Source of the DNA: an uncultured Mollicutes bacterium | GTDB taxonomy: Bacteria > Bacillota_I > Bacilli_A > ML615J-28 > CAG-313 | DNA: 64,000 bases | Direction of reading: 5' to 3' | Assembly (NCBI GenBank): GCA_900539265.1 | Contig: UQBM01000004.1 | Span: 24,141 to 88,140 of the forward strand | Part shown: in pieces, positions 44,901 to 53,900 of the stretch | Numbering within the stretch: the first letter of the stretch is position 1 | Layout of the letters: each line of letters starts with the position of its first letter | Translations under genes and position numbers: made by a program | Notes under the pieces: generated by a model | Database searches by the model: none | What the model was told of the DNA's origin: nothing | Seen by the model: only the letters and a program-made list of their open reading frames with translations

Positions 44901-47900
44901 AATTGATCAAAAAGAGGAATCTTTAGTAATTCCACTTACACTTGATTATGAAGCACCAACTTTATTAGATTCAAAAATTTATGAAGAAGATGGTAGAACT
45001 TATCTTGAATTTGAAGCATATGATAATCATTACTTATCATACTTCGGTTTACTTACAGAATCAGAGGCTTATCCTGATGAATTTGAATTAATTTGTGATA
45101 ATGCTTTTCCAATTTATGATGAGACTCGTGGAGGTAGTACTATTGTCACTGTTGATATTACAGATTATAAGGATAAAATTTATAATAATAAATTAGGTCT
45201 TGCAATTGGTGACTATGCTTTAAATGAAAATGGTTATCTAATTGAAGCATATACAGAATTTGTAACTGGTTCTAATATAACAGATGATGTACAGAAGGTT
45301 AATTATGGTGAAACTAAAACAGATAAAGTAGTAACTACTCTTAATGTTAATTATATGAATTCAACACCAAATCAAGCTACTACAACAGATGGAGTTGAGA
45401 ATACAGGTGAAGAATTTGTTATTGTTGCTGGAACATTATATTATTATAATGGTATAGGTGGAGAAGTTGTTATTCCTGATGGTGTAACAGTAGTTGCTAA
45501 TGATGTATTTAGAAAAGATAATAATATAACAAAAATTGTATTTCCTGAAGGAATTACTACCATTGGTTCTGGTGTTGCTAGAGCTGCTATGTCACTAGAA
45601 GAAGTAATCTTTCCAACAACTCTTGAAACAATCGGTGATGAAGCATTTGCTTTATGCTATGCTTTAGAAAAAGCGGATCTTTCAACAACAAACTTAAAAT
45701 CACTTGGTTTTATGACTTTTTCTTATTGTATATCATTAAAAGAAGTGACATTACCAGAAACACCAAATGATGGTGATGATAACATGACATATTTAAAAAT
45801 GGGATATGAATCGTTTACACATTTGCATTCATTAGAAAAATTAATGGTTTATGCTAATATTGAATATATGGCAAACTCATTCTCAGATGTTCCTGCTCTA
45901 AAAGAAGCTAATTTCTATGGTTATCTTGGCAATGTAAATGAATTTACCTTGTCAGCTGCAAAAGAGTTAACAGTACTTAATTTCTATGGTGATGTTGGTC
46001 AACTTGGTGAAACAACTATTGATGATTGGGGCTTTATGGTTATGAGAGAAGATTCCGCAACTCTTGCAGATTTACCAAAATTAAAAGAAGTTAATTTTTA
46101 TGGCAATGTTGATACTATTGGTGGTTTTGCTTTTAGTATGTGTCCGCTTTTAGAAAATGTCATATTCCATAAAAATTTAAATAAAATTGAAGCATATGTT
46201 TCGGCAGATTCCACAAAATTACTTAAATATACCGCATCTGATGATAATGAATATTTAATTAACGGTGATTGTGGAGTAATGTATAATAAAGAAATGACAA
46301 AATTATTTACGCCATCTTGTTGGGATTATAATGGAGAATATGTTTTACCAGAAACAATTGTAGAACTTTCAGAATCTGCCTTTGGACAAGCAGAGGCTGC
46401 AATTCGTTCAGTTAATATTGTTAGTTCCTTCACAGAAGAAGGCGTTCAAACTAATATTAATAAATCATATGGTACATGTAAACTAGAAAAGCCATTACTT
46501 AAAAAGATTACGTTACATGATAAAATTACAGAGTTCCCTATTGCAATGATGTTTGGCTTAACTAATGCTGATTTAGAGTATAGTGGCATAATTACAAATA
46601 TTGGTCGAAGAGCATTAAATAATACAGGTGTTCGTGAACTTGTGTTTACAGACGATTTATTAACAATAGGAGCGTATGCTTTTGGTAGTTGTGATAAATT
46701 AACAAAAGTGGTTTTACCTGATAATGTAGAATTTGTAAATGAAGAAGGCAGTGTAAGTGAAGACGCTTTTAATTATATGTTTACAGAATGTAAAGCGCTT
46801 AAAGAATTCAGAATTCCATCTACTATCACTACCCTTTATTATGGAGCATTTGAAGGATGTTCATCACTTGAAACAGTGGATTTAAATAATGTGACAATGA
46901 TTTCACAAGGAAGCAACAGTTTTAAAGATTGTATAAATCTTAAGAATATTATTGGCATTGAGAATGTTGAATATATTGGTGAAGGCGCATTTATGAATTG
47001 TACATCGCTTAAAATGCTTGATTTAGGAAATTGCTATGAAATTGGTAAAGATGCATTTAATAATTGCACATCAATTGAAAATATTGTTTTATCAACTAAT
47101 TTAACAACTCTTGGTAGTTTTGCTTTTGCAAATTGTACATCCTTAGAAGAGGTAGTAATACCTGAAGGTGTTGAAGGAATTGATGTTACAAGTTCATTTG
47201 TTGGTTGTACTGGTTTGGTGAATTTTGAAATTCATAATGGTGATTATGATTCATTTGACGGTATTGTATACACAAAAGATTTAAGTGAATTGGTATTATT
47301 CCCAGCAGGTAAATTATTAGATACATATAAAGTTTTAGAACAAACAACAAGAATAGGAGATTATGCTTTTGCTTCAAATAAATATTTAATAAATATTGAT
47401 CTTGCAAATGTTGAAGAAATTGGTAATAATAGTTTTGAAAGTGCAAATATTGTGACAGTAAAATCAACTAATCTAAAATATGTGTATCCACAAGCTTTTA
47501 AAGATACTATTAACTTAGTTTATATTGATTTAGATATGATTGAAGAATTAGGATTTAAAGCTTTTGAAAATACAGGATTAGAAGAAGTTATAATGTCAAA
47601 TAATTTAATGTATATTGAAGAGCAAGTATTTGCTAATTGTGATAATTTAAGAAAAGTTGTCATTAGTAATAATTGTTGTAATTTTGATTATTCAAATATT
47701 TTTTATCAAAGTTTTAATATTGAAGAAATTATTGTAGAAGATTTTAACAAATATTATTTATATGAAAATGGAGTATTATATAATTCAACAAAGACTGTTC
47801 TTTATGCTTATCGTGATTCATCAAATTCTGAATTTATCATTCCTGAAGGGGTAGAAAAGATAGCTTTAAATGCCTTTTATCAAAATACTATTTTAGAAAG

Positions 47901-48171
47901 AGTAGTTTTACCATCAACATTAAAGGCAATTGGTGATAAAGCATTTTATGGTTGTACATCATTAAAAGAATTAGTATTCTTAAGCGATAAGGCACCTGCC
48001 CTTGAAGGTTTATATCAAGAAGGTATTTATTATCCTTATGCTAATTTTGTTGATTATATTGAATTGGTTCCAGAAAGTGGTTTAGAAATTACAATATATT
48101 ATAATGGTGATGAAAGTTATCAAACAATCATTTGGCAAAGCTATTTTAAAAATTATGAGGTTATAGCATAA
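41959..48171 (+). CDS. subtilisin-family lipoprotein protease with BspA-type leucine-rich repeats
   Basis: 2070 residues. Lipobox LCSC (Cys26). An inhibitor-I9-like propeptide region precedes a complete S8 catalytic domain: Asp207 (AILDTGLD), His288 (HGTHVAGIIAG), Ser619 (SGTSMASPNLAGAA). A PA domain is inserted between His and Ser (about 470-555), and Fn3-like beta domains follow (about 680-1100) as in lactocepin/C5a-peptidase enzymes. From about 1165 to 2040 are many LRR_5 repeats (ITTIGSGVARAAMSLEEVIFP, YIGEGAFMNCTSLKMLDL). No LPXTG is present, so lipid anchoring is the attachment. Start at ATG 41959 with GGGAGG upstream. Predicted to cleave extracellular proteins while binding a surface through the LRRs. 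Confidence 0.9.
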   Translation: MKIKKIISLSIATFILVLSIFGLCSCGDNTSNSPKIENTRPTFSQISNFKLDNLKKYENSAYQFHLFDDNDEVWVIIELEGKSLIEEYNDCKFVGSLAEFASTKDGENTINRLLTIQSRVKELLDENEIKYEFKHSYTTLLNGLGIKVRYKDIKTISSLAKVKEVAISELYNMPQEESSYDVALKETGILATSSNYKGEGMIVAILDTGLDTNHQAFQKPLTDVALTYQNIASISEYLYPNVANGGNYYQADQLYKSSKIPYGFDYADMDEFVDPGYMAVNYYGHGAHGTHVAGIIAGDDDQITGVAPNAQLAIMKVFSDNVPGAYTTDIIAALGDCALLGVDAINMSLGSANGFTSEGDGGEFIDEVYDLLGSVGINVCVAVGNDGEAGDGTIYGNGASSNPDNGLVGSPSSYDASFGVASSDAILKDYFVSANTNMTFNSAVFAATSESYPFYEALPFEKGSRTLSLPYVVVPNYGDIEDYEGLDVEGKIAVVSRGSTSFEYKSLVAAYYGAIACIIYNNEPGEIRASIEGELYIPTCTITVDSGSVLTKVKEGIIHFNMDNKIHEMSSFSSIGPLPNLELKPEITAPGGYIYSSVPTITQDENGNEISYAYFSGTSMASPNLAGAALLVRQALKENYPQMTETELQARVYQVLMSTANIIKDENGIPSTPRKQGSGLVNIDAALNTSAYLSVAGSDRAKLELGDDPSRDGIYYMSFDVVNTGTTKLSYNLDSIVMTDSVDDAGRILEKAYLLEASQRDYMVENGTYENGVLTVDANSVAKITVRIFLTDDDKAYLDNNFVNGMYVEGYITLDAVDHNIDLSIPWLAFYGDWDDAPIFDSTYYDETYEIYPTIPLGLYISGMLGYPFPLGSYELFVLPDGYEAPLASADKIALNYDGNNLLYSVAIGLLRSVKELRYEIVDKYTRQSYFNGYAINVGKTYLNDSGELVPTQHELNIEIPQFLVGSNQELEIVITGVLDTIDQKEESLVIPLTLDYEAPTLLDSKIYEEDGRTYLEFEAYDNHYLSYFGLLTESEAYPDEFELICDNAFPIYDETRGGSTIVTVDITDYKDKIYNNKLGLAIGDYALNENGYLIEAYTEFVTGSNITDDVQKVNYGETKTDKVVTTLNVNYMNSTPNQATTTDGVENTGEEFVIVAGTLYYYNGIGGEVVIPDGVTVVANDVFRKDNNITKIVFPEGITTIGSGVARAAMSLEEVIFPTTLETIGDEAFALCYALEKADLSTTNLKSLGFMTFSYCISLKEVTLPETPNDGDDNMTYLKMGYESFTHLHSLEKLMVYANIEYMANSFSDVPALKEANFYGYLGNVNEFTLSAAKELTVLNFYGDVGQLGETTIDDWGFMVMREDSATLADLPKLKEVNFYGNVDTIGGFAFSMCPLLENVIFHKNLNKIEAYVSADSTKLLKYTASDDNEYLINGDCGVMYNKEMTKLFTPSCWDYNGEYVLPETIVELSESAFGQAEAAIRSVNIVSSFTEEGVQTNINKSYGTCKLEKPLLKKITLHDKITEFPIAMMFGLTNADLEYSGIITNIGRRALNNTGVRELVFTDDLLTIGAYAFGSCDKLTKVVLPDNVEFVNEEGSVSEDAFNYMFTECKALKEFRIPSTITTLYYGAFEGCSSLETVDLNNVTMISQGSNSFKDCINLKNIIGIENVEYIGEGAFMNCTSLKMLDLGNCYEIGKDAFNNCTSIENIVLSTNLTTLGSFAFANCTSLEEVVIPEGVEGIDVTSSFVGCTGLVNFEIHNGDYDSFDGIVYTKDLSELVLFPAGKLLDTYKVLEQTTRIGDYAFASNKYLINIDLANVEEIGNNSFESANIVTVKSTNLKYVYPQAFKDTINLVYIDLDMIEELGFKAFENTGLEEVIMSNNLMYIEEQVFANCDNLRKVVISNNCCNFDYSNIFYQSFNIEEIIVEDFNKYYLYENGVLYNSTKTVLYAYRDSSNSEFIIPEGVEKIALNAFYQNTILERVVLPSTLKAIGDKAFYGCTSLKELVFLSDKAPALEGLYQEGIYYPYANFVDYIELVPESGLEITIYYNGDESYQTIIWQSYFKNYEVIA

Positions 48172-48206
48172 AAACTTTAAAAATTAAATAATTTAAATAA
48201 TGTTAA

Positions 48207-48250
48207 AAAACTTGGGTTCTATTTAAAAATAGAACTCAAGTTTTAATTTT
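48207..48250 (+). terminator. terminator of the subtilisin unit
   Basis: A 15-bp stem with one G-T pair (48207-48221 with 48230-48244), T-rich tail. Confidence 0.88.
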
Positions 48251-48298
48251 TATCATTTCATATGTCCTTTTTTATATATGTATATATAAAAAATACAT

Positions 48299-48327
48299 TT
48301 AACAAATAACGAAATAAATAGTATGAT
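48299..48327 (+). promoter_or_regulatory. promoter of the FMN-binding LRR lipoprotein
   Basis: TTAACA (48299-48304), 17 nt, TATGAT (48322-48327). Confidence 0.65.
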
Positions 48328-48369
48328 AATATAGTAATATTATCAAAATTTTAAATTTTAGGAGGAAAT

Positions 48370-50682
48370 ATGAAAAAAATTTTTACTAAACTATTATTGC
48401 TTTTCATGGTAATTATTTTCTCTTTTACATTTATAAGTTGTAAAAAAAGAAATTTAGGAACATATTATGAAATAAAATATGAAGTTAATAACCAAGAATA
48501 TGCAAAATATTTTGTTGAAGAAGGAAAATTAGCAACAGCAATTGTTGCACCAAAAGTAGAAGGAAAAGAATTTCAGTTTTGGATGTTAAACAATTCTGAA
48601 TATGATTTTACTAAAGCAGTAAATTCAAATCTTACACTTGTTGCATCTTATAAAGATGAAGAAGCGGATGGTGAAATTTCAAGTGCAGTAAAGAAACAAT
48701 TAGAAAAGATAGTTGCTGGAGCAGAATATTCAAAAGTATCAATAGTAGCAACAGAAAATTTAAAAGCAGAATATAAAGCAACAAAAGAAGGTAAAGAAGT
48801 AAGTATTTATTATCTTGAAAAGGCTAATAATTTTACTACTGTAAAATTATATGTAGGAATTGATGAGGCTGGTAAGATTGTCAATATGGTTACAACGCAA
48901 AGTGATACTATAGGTAAAGGTGATAGTTTTAATGGTGCATCAATGGGAATAAATGGGGCTACTAGTACAACTATAGATGATTCGTTTATTGCTGTGTCTG
49001 GTGCAACAATTTCAAGTAATACGGTTAAAGATTTAATTCATATAGCATTTAATAAATTTATTAATGATAATCCAGATTTATTTCCAGTTGAAACTTTAAC
49101 TGTAACTTTTGATTCTAATGGTGGTACTCTTGTAAAAGAGATTGAGGTAAAATCTGGTTCAATATTTGTTAGACCAAATGACCCTACTCGTTCATTATAC
49201 CATTTTGTAGGTTGGTATTTGAACGATCAACCGTATGATTTTACAAAACCCGTAACTTCTAATATTACTTTAGTTGCTAGATGGGTTAGTGTTTTCCAAT
49301 TTGATAGTAAGACACAAACAATTGTTGATGCAACCGATTTGGCTGGTGATATTGAAATTCCTGCTAAAATTAATGGTATTGAAGTGAAAGCCTTAGGTGA
49401 AAGTTTATTTAAAAACAATAAAACAATTACAAGTGTAATTATCCCTGAAGGTATTGAAAATATTGCTTTTAGCGCTTTTGAGGGTTGTAGCAAATTAAAA
49501 ACGGTCACTTTCCTTGGTACGGATAATAGCGAACCTTTAACTTTTGGAATTAATGTCTTTAAAGATTGTACTTCTTTAAATAGTATTAGTTTACCAGCTA
49601 ATGCAACTGCTATTGCAACTTCAATGTTTGAAGGATGTACATCTTTAATTCAATTACCAATTGATGGTGCTCTTGATCATATAGGTACATCAGCATTTAA
49701 AAATTGTATTCAACTTGCGGCAATCAGTTTACCAGAAGGAGTTAAATCAATTGAATCAAATGCTTTTGAAAATTGCCAATCATTAGTTGCCATATCATTT
49801 CCATCAACATTAACGAAAATTAGTGAGGAAGCATTTAAAAATTGTAATCAAATTGTTTCATTATATATTCCTCAAGGTGTAACTAATATTAATTTAAACG
49901 CATTCTTAGGATGTGAAAAATTGGTTTCAATTAATGTTAGTGCTGATAATAAAAATTATGCAAGTGTTAATGGTGCATTATATAATAAAACTTTAACAAC
50001 ATTGTATCTTGTACCAGATAAAAATTTAACAACTTTTGAAATAAAAAATACGGTTACAACAATTCAGGCCAATGCTTTAGCAAATTTAATGAAGCTTGAA
50101 AGTATCACTGTTGAAGATGGTTCAACAAAATATCAAGTACACAATAATGTTTTATATTCAACCACACTAACTAGTGGCAAAACGACAACTAAACTTGAAT
50201 TTATTCCTGCAAGATATTCACAAGCGGTAACATTACTTGCTAATACAAAAGATTTTGCTGCAAATGTATTTGCTAATTGTCCAAATATAACTGAAATTAT
50301 AATTGAAGATGGTAATGAATTTTTCTTTGAAATTGATCATTTAATTTATCGTAAGGCAAGTGCAACCTCAACATATTATACTTTAGTTGTTGCTAATCGC
50401 AATTTTAGTGGAGTAGCTACAATTTTAAAAGACACAATAGGAACTTTGTCTTCAATTGATGCAAATGCTTTTGCTGATACTAAATTATCAGGCATTCGTT
50501 TTACAACATCAGCACATATTACATATGTAAGTGATAATTTATTTGATAAAGTGCCTGAAGGATTTAAAGTTTATGTTCCAAATGGTCAAACTAATAATTT
50601 TGTTGGTATATATAATACAAAATGGAGTGCTGAATTTAAAGCCTTAGTTTCAACTATGATTGTTGAAGATGAAGCAGAATAA
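48370..50682 (+). CDS. lipoprotein combining an FMN-binding domain, InlB repeats and BspA-type leucine-rich repeats
   Basis: 770 residues. Lipobox FISC (Cys24). A first InlB-type repeat (about 35-95) precedes an FMN_bind-like domain (about 97-230) with YYLEKANNFTTVKLYVGIDE, a GKIVNMVTTQ strand and the motif AVSGATISSN. Thr213 in SGATIS occupies the position where ApbE attaches FMN in NqrC/RnfG-type proteins. A second InlB repeat (about 245-310: TFDSNGGTLVKEIEV..FVGWYLNDQPYDF) is followed by LRR_5 repeats (about 330-765). It is extracellular and membrane anchored; an electron-transfer function is inferred from the flavinylation motif. AGGAGG ribosome site; monocistronic. Confidence 0.75.
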   Translation: MKKIFTKLLLLFMVIIFSFTFISCKKRNLGTYYEIKYEVNNQEYAKYFVEEGKLATAIVAPKVEGKEFQFWMLNNSEYDFTKAVNSNLTLVASYKDEEADGEISSAVKKQLEKIVAGAEYSKVSIVATENLKAEYKATKEGKEVSIYYLEKANNFTTVKLYVGIDEAGKIVNMVTTQSDTIGKGDSFNGASMGINGATSTTIDDSFIAVSGATISSNTVKDLIHIAFNKFINDNPDLFPVETLTVTFDSNGGTLVKEIEVKSGSIFVRPNDPTRSLYHFVGWYLNDQPYDFTKPVTSNITLVARWVSVFQFDSKTQTIVDATDLAGDIEIPAKINGIEVKALGESLFKNNKTITSVIIPEGIENIAFSAFEGCSKLKTVTFLGTDNSEPLTFGINVFKDCTSLNSISLPANATAIATSMFEGCTSLIQLPIDGALDHIGTSAFKNCIQLAAISLPEGVKSIESNAFENCQSLVAISFPSTLTKISEEAFKNCNQIVSLYIPQGVTNINLNAFLGCEKLVSINVSADNKNYASVNGALYNKTLTTLYLVPDKNLTTFEIKNTVTTIQANALANLMKLESITVEDGSTKYQVHNNVLYSTTLTSGKTTTKLEFIPARYSQAVTLLANTKDFAANVFANCPNITEIIIEDGNEFFFEIDHLIYRKASATSTYYTLVVANRNFSGVATILKDTIGTLSSIDANAFADTKLSGIRFTTSAHITYVSDNLFDKVPEGFKVYVPNGQTNNFVGIYNTKWSAEFKALVSTMIVEDEAE

Positions 50683-50694
50683 GTTTGGATAATT

Positions 50695-50726
50695 AAAAAC
50701 CTACTAGATTTCTAGTAGGTTTTTTG
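50695..50726 (+). terminator. terminator of the FMN-binding lipoprotein gene
   Basis: AAAAACCTACTAGA (50695-50708) against TCTAGTAGGTTTTT (50711-50724), then T-run. Confidence 0.9.
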
Positions 50727-50865
50727 CTAGGAAAAAATTGTTTAAATTATATATAATTATATCTTAAATTTTGACAGTATTCTGTTTATTTTTTTATATT
50801 GTAACAAAAAAATAATTCAAATAAGATCCAATGAAAGATAAAATAATCTTAACTTACTTCAAGAG

Positions 50866-50879
50866 TGCAAACGCTTGCA
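50866..50879 (+). promoter_or_regulatory. cre-like operator overlapping the -35 box
   Basis: TGCAAACGCTTGCA matches TGNAARCGNWWWCA except for one G, and is almost a palindrome around the central CG. It covers the -35 hexamer of the next promoter, so a CcpA or other LacI-family regulator would repress directly. Confidence 0.75.
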
Positions 50880-50903
50880 AAAAAAATTTTCAAATGATAT
50901 AAT
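50875..50903 (+). promoter_or_regulatory. promoter of the 2037-residue amidase lipoprotein
   Basis: TTGCAA (50875-50880), 17 nt, extended TGA-TATAAT (50898-50903). Confidence 0.8.
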
Positions 50904-50934
50904 TAAATATCTTTTTAAGAAAGGAAGAGGAGAA

Positions 50935-53900
50935 ATGTTAAAGTTAAGAAAAAAATTATTTTTAATTTTATCAATGGTTGGTGTAATTCTTTGTTTGGTA
51001 TCTTGTATTCCAGATGGATATATCAAATTAAAATTTGATGAAGAATTATACACAATTAAAGTAGGTGAAAAGTTAGATGTAATGCCTACGATTGTCAAGG
51101 ATTCACATGAAAGTAATTATGAATTAGTATACGAATCATCTGAACAAACCATTGCAACCTATATTGATGGAATAGTAACAGGTTTAAAAGAAGGTACAAC
51201 AAAATTAAAAGTTTTTGTTAAAAACAACCCTTCTGTTTATGCAACTACAACAATTAATGTTGTCTATACAGAAACATTAGATGTGAAATTTGATGTGAAA
51301 GATAGTATGTTAAAAGGACAGACATACAAGATTTCTTATGTTCCTCAAGAAGGTTGTGTTGATCCAATTATAACATATAAATCAAATGATGATAAAATTT
51401 TAACAGTTGATAATGATGGCAATGTTTTAGCAGTATCTAAAGGTACTACACAAATTATTGCGAGAGTTACATCAAGTGTTGATGGTATACAATATCGTGA
51501 ATATATTTTTGATGTTACAGTTTTAGAAGAAATATATGAAATAGAATATGTATTAGATGGAGGGATTAACCATCCTAATAATCCAACATCATATGCTGAT
51601 TCTGATTTACCAATTATTTTAAATAGTCCATCTAAAGCAGGTTATACTTTTGATGGTTGGTATTTAGATGCTGCATTTACTAGTGATAAAATAATAGAAC
51701 TTAATACATCAATGAGTGGTAAGGTTACTCTTTATGCAAAATGGACGGCCACTAAATATGCTATTTATTACCAACTTGATGGTGGTATTAATAATCCTAA
51801 TAATCCCCAAGGTTATGATATTTTGACATTACCAGTTGAATTATTAGAACCAACAAAAGAAGATTATCAATTTTTAGGTTGGTATCTAAATGATCAATTG
51901 ATAGATAAATTAGATGTTGGTTTAGAAGGCGATGTTACCCTTTTTGCAAAATGGGAACAAATTGCATATTTAATTACTTTTGAATTAGAAGGCGGTGTAT
52001 GTGATAATTTACCAACTAAGTATTTAATTAATGAAATAACATTACTACCAATTCCAACAAAAGAAGGATACAAATTCTTAGGTTGGTATCTAAAAGATGA
52101 ATTAATTGAACAAATTAATGGTGAGCAAAGAGGCGATATTACACTTGTTGCTAAATGGGAACAAGAACAAATAATCGAAAAAGATTTAATTGTTGATCCA
52201 AATGATGAAAATGCATATGCAACAATTGAAGAAGCATTAGATGTTGCCAAAGATGGTGATACTATTTTAGTAGTAGCAGGTACTTATCAAGGCTTTACGA
52301 TTAATAAATCAGTAACCATCAATGGTGCTAATTGGGGAATTAATCCAGTTAAAGATACTAGAAATGCAGAAACAATCTTTACTAGCGATATTTTAATTTA
52401 TTCAAATAATGTTGTTATTGATGGAATTGCTTTAACTGAAAAAGGACGTATTGTTGGCTCAACTAGTGGTGTTAGCAATATTAAACTTTCAAATATTTAT
52501 TGTTATGAATCAACAGTGAACCCTACCGCTCAAGATAGTTCAACTGCACCTATTCATTTTGTTCCACAAACAAATGATGCTCATGCTATCTTTGAAGATT
52601 TAGAATTGATAAATCTTAAATATGAAAAATCTACGGGAAGACCAATGATTTTTTACGGTATGCAAATTGTGAATTTAACTATTAAAGGTTGTTCATTTGT
52701 TGGTAATAGTGCTAATTATAATGATGGAATTAAAATTGATAGTACAGCTTCGTTTGGTGTAAAGGGAAATGTTTCTATTATTAATAATCACTTTGAAAAT
52801 TATTCTCAATATACAATTTGGATTAGATCTTATGGTGAAGGAACATATGAAATCAAAAATAATACTTTTAAAAATTGTGGTCAAACAGCAGGAAGTCATG
52901 CTGCGACAACTTTTGTAAAATATAGTGGATCTCAAACAGGAACTGCTAAAATTGAGTTCCAATATAATAAGGTAGATAATTCATATATGCTGTTTAGATT
53001 AGATGCAACAGCTGATATGGGTGAGAATACTCATGATGTTCACGTAAATTATAATAAATTATTGAATTCTTTAGCCACATATTATATTAAAAATGCTTAT
53101 ACTTTTAATATTGATGGTGCTAATAATTACTATGATTCTACACCAGTAGCAAGCAAATTTATGGGCGTTGATGGTTGGGATACTTATTATGAAAATGAAA
53201 CAGATGTTCCTGAATATGTTGATGAAAATGCTGATCTTTGGGAAATTGAATATATTTTAAATGGCGGAACTCTGCCTGCTAATGCGCCAACTAAATATGA
53301 TAGCGAAGTTGGTTTAACAAGACTTCCAGTACCAACAAATGGTAATTTAGTTTTTGTTGGTTGGTATTTAAATGATCAAAAAGTTACAACTATTGAAAAA
53401 GGAACAACAGGAAATATTGTACTTAGTGCTAAATGGCGTGAAGATGCATTATATGTAGGTGTTGGAGAGGATTGGTATTATCCTACACTTGTAGCAGCTT
53501 TGGAAGATGCTAAAGAAGGAAGTAAAATTATTATTTTAGCTGGTGAATATAATGAAAATGTTACCATTTCATTAGCTAATTTAACAATTGTAGGACCAAA
53601 TGTAGGAGTTAATCCTAATACTTTAGCAAGAGAAGAAGAAGCCATTTTAACCGGTGTTATCACAATTCTTGCAACTGCTAATAATTTAACAATTGATGGA
53701 TTATCATTTACAAAGGGTGCTAAAATAGTTGGCAGTGAAAATAAAAATTATCATAACTTTAAATTTGTGAATAATTTAGTTTATGATACAAATTCATCGA
53801 CTACGGATTGGGTTATTAATCGTTATGTTATGAATGGTTTTGTAGAATTTAATTTACCAAGCGGTGGCTCAACAAATAATTTTTATTTTGCTAATAATAG

